In this document: positions 55,514 to 64,000 of the stretch, piece by piece
How the letters are laid out: every line of letters begins with the position of its first letter
Numbering within the stretch: position 1 is the first letter of the stretch
Assembly (NCBI RefSeq): GCF_018320785.1
Contig: NC_054877.1
Coordinates: forward strand, 33,688,151-33,752,150
Length of the DNA: 64,000 nucleotides
Source of the DNA: Cheilinus undulatus
Taxonomy: Eukaryota > Chordata > Actinopteri > Labriformes > Labridae
Reading direction: 5' to 3'
Translations under genes and position numbers: made by a program
The notes under the pieces: generated by a model
Databases searched by the model: none
What the model was told of the DNA's origin: nothing
Seen by the model: the letters and a program-made list of their open reading frames with translations, nothing else

Positions 55514-57050
55514 AGTCAAATACACCCACTGTCCTAATTGGGTGTTAGTTGCAAATATTTCTACAATATTTGCATTAAAACAAGTCAAAACAAATCTTTG
55601 TGTACAGCCAATTGCCCTGGAATAAAGACAACAAATGTGTCTTGCATGATTTATTATTTGCAATGAAATTTTCATTTGATTGACAGTGATACAAGGTATA
55701 ATAACAGATTGAAGTATCTGCATTTCCCACACCTAAGCATAACTGTGGTGGTTTCTAAACAAGTGAGAATACTGAAACCTAAATGTACCTTGATACAAAA
55801 GAATGTCCTTCATTCTATGTTTATATATATTTAAAAGTAGACAAGTGTCATCAAAATGTGTACTTTCCAAAATCAAGTTTGCACATGTATAATGCCAATT
55901 TATCTGCTTTCTTTATGCTGGATAGCTACCAACATATAAGTTAGCTGAAGCAACTGTTTTTTTTTTATGGTGCTCAGTGTAAGAAAACTTTAACCTGCAT
56001 GCAGTTACTATGGTCTGGATCATGAATTGTAACTGCTCAACTGCTGCCCAGAATTTCACTGAATAGATACAAGACTTGATGTGTCTGCTGACTTTGCACC
56101 ACCTCCAAGTTGTAGAAACTTGCAGGAATACAAATCACAGCATAACTGTGTCTGTCTTTAACTAGCTATGCTGAGAGGGGGACCTAATGCTGACATTCAA
56201 TTTTATTTTAAAAAGGTGTATAATTGACATTGAGTAATACCACACAGGGCAACATAATGAACAGTAAAAATCTAACCTGATTACTGTTGGGTGGATAAAT
56301 TATGAGGTATTGGTTGCCTTTTTAATAACTAATCCAAAATATATACCAAGTGAACATGTAGTTTTAAGTTGAGCCAACATTTTTTATGGGGGGGGGGGGG
56401 GGGTCAATTTAAATAGTCTGCCCAACTTATTTAGTTGAGCCAACTGAATATATATTTCTATTAGATAAATGTTCTCCTAACGCTACTTTTTTAGTTAAGA
56501 GCATGTTGTGTCAATTAAATGGGAACGGAGTATTAAGTAGGGCCCCTCATCTCAAACAGCAGTGAAACTCGTCAACTATTTAACATTAGGCTCTCATATT
56601 AGTTTTTACATTAAAGAATGGCTTTGTGGAGATTCTTACACAAAGGTTTGCTACATTCAAAATTTAAAAAAAAGAGACGGCTGCAATTGGTTTAGATGGT
56701 TTAAGAATACCGTGTATAGAGACTAAGTAATGAGAAAGATACGTTCAATATGGCTATCATCTTCTTTCCGGAATATATTAATAATATTTCATTGGCCTCA
56801 TGCGAACCCTCTCAAAAAATTGTTGCACAACCTTGTCAGGACCTTTTTGGCCTAAGAGACCCACCGTAGCTTCCTAAGAACCAGTTATTACTGCAATATC
56901 CTTCCGCAGATAAATATAGTCTGGAGTAATGATCACCTTTCTTCCAAACTAAATGTACTTTGTTTATTTCAGGCACATATAAAAAATAAACAGTGAACAA
57001 TTTATTAACTCTTTTAAATGAGAATCCATTGTCGACCAAACTGATCGTTA
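55514..57050. other. intergenic between setd9 and eif4a2
   Basis: It contains a poly-G tract (56388-56403) flanked by inverted TTGAGCCAAC/AGTTGAGCC words (56367-56440), probably a small repeat. No gene is seen. Confidence 0.45.
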
Positions 57051-57079
57051 AGTTCGTCCACAGGGAAAGTAGTCCGGCT

Positions 57080-57120
57080 GCATAAAGCCAATTGGCATCG
57101 CCATCAGCGATCTTTTCAGT
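57080..57120 (+). promoter_or_regulatory. eif4a2: eif4a2 core promoter with TOP-like start
   Basis: A TATA-like GCATAAAG (57080) overlaps an inverted/forward CCAAT (AGCCAATTGG, 57087). About 30 bp downstream is CTTTTC (57112-57117), a 5' terminal oligopyrimidine type start typical of translation-factor genes. The start codon follows at 57146, so the 5' UTR would be about 34 nt. Confidence 0.5.
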
Positions 57121-57145
57121 CGCATGCTGAAGTTGGGAACGGATG

Positions 57146-64000
<6,855 letters not shown>

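Noticed and set aside
54945-55625. Alternative + frames of 68 and 113 codons
   Set aside because: Out-of-frame shadows of setd9.

Overview
The window is nuclear genomic DNA of a ray-finned (teleost) fish. The genes are split by GT-AG introns, encode vertebrate-type proteins, and sit among teleost-style transposon remnants (Tc1/mariner elements with long inverted repeats, foldback MITEs, tRNA-derived SINEs, LINE fragments) and minisatellites. No bacterial, viral, CRISPR or rRNA features were seen. All exon models were built by hand from splice sites and reading phase. No alignment or expression data were available.

Layout. About 4.6-15.6 kb (+): a y+LAT-type amino-acid transporter gene (slc7a7-like). 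Its first coding exon, together with an upstream non-coding exon and flanks, is present twice in tandem (4882-5392 and 7891-8401). Either copy can splice in phase to the same eight downstream exons. About 18.3-19.5 kb: AT-rich repeats, then a 15-bp minisatellite. About 19.9-22.5 kb (-): a five-exon gene for an unrecognised 156-aa secreted protein with eight cysteines after its signal peptide. About 27.4-28.1 kb (-): a four-exon gene for an unrecognised 108-aa secreted protein with a basic C-terminus. About 31.0-44.0 kb (-): ccdc39, a complete 20-exon gene (951 aa) for the ciliary axonemal ruler protein, with a consensus RFX X-box upstream. About 46.6-54.3 kb (-): dcun1d1, complete (7 coding exons, 257 aa), a cullin-neddylation co-E3. 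At 54.65-55.5 kb (+): setd9, an uninterrupted 286-aa SET-domain ORF, head-to-head with dcun1d1 about 350 bp away. From 57.1 kb to the window edge (+): eif4a2 (11 coding exons visible, cut off at 64000), with two SNORD2 copies and two candidate H/ACA snoRNAs in its introns.

ccdc39, dcun1d1 and eif4a2 lie on human 3q26-q27, so their linkage here looks ancestral. The human orthologues of setd9 and slc7a7 lie on other chromosomes. There is no operon-like logic. The gene-level connections visible are the shared setd9/dcun1d1 promoter interval and the nesting of snoRNAs in eif4a2. The strongest novelty candidates are the alternative first exons of the transporter, the two unknown secreted proteins, the duplicated snoRNAs and the intronless setd9.
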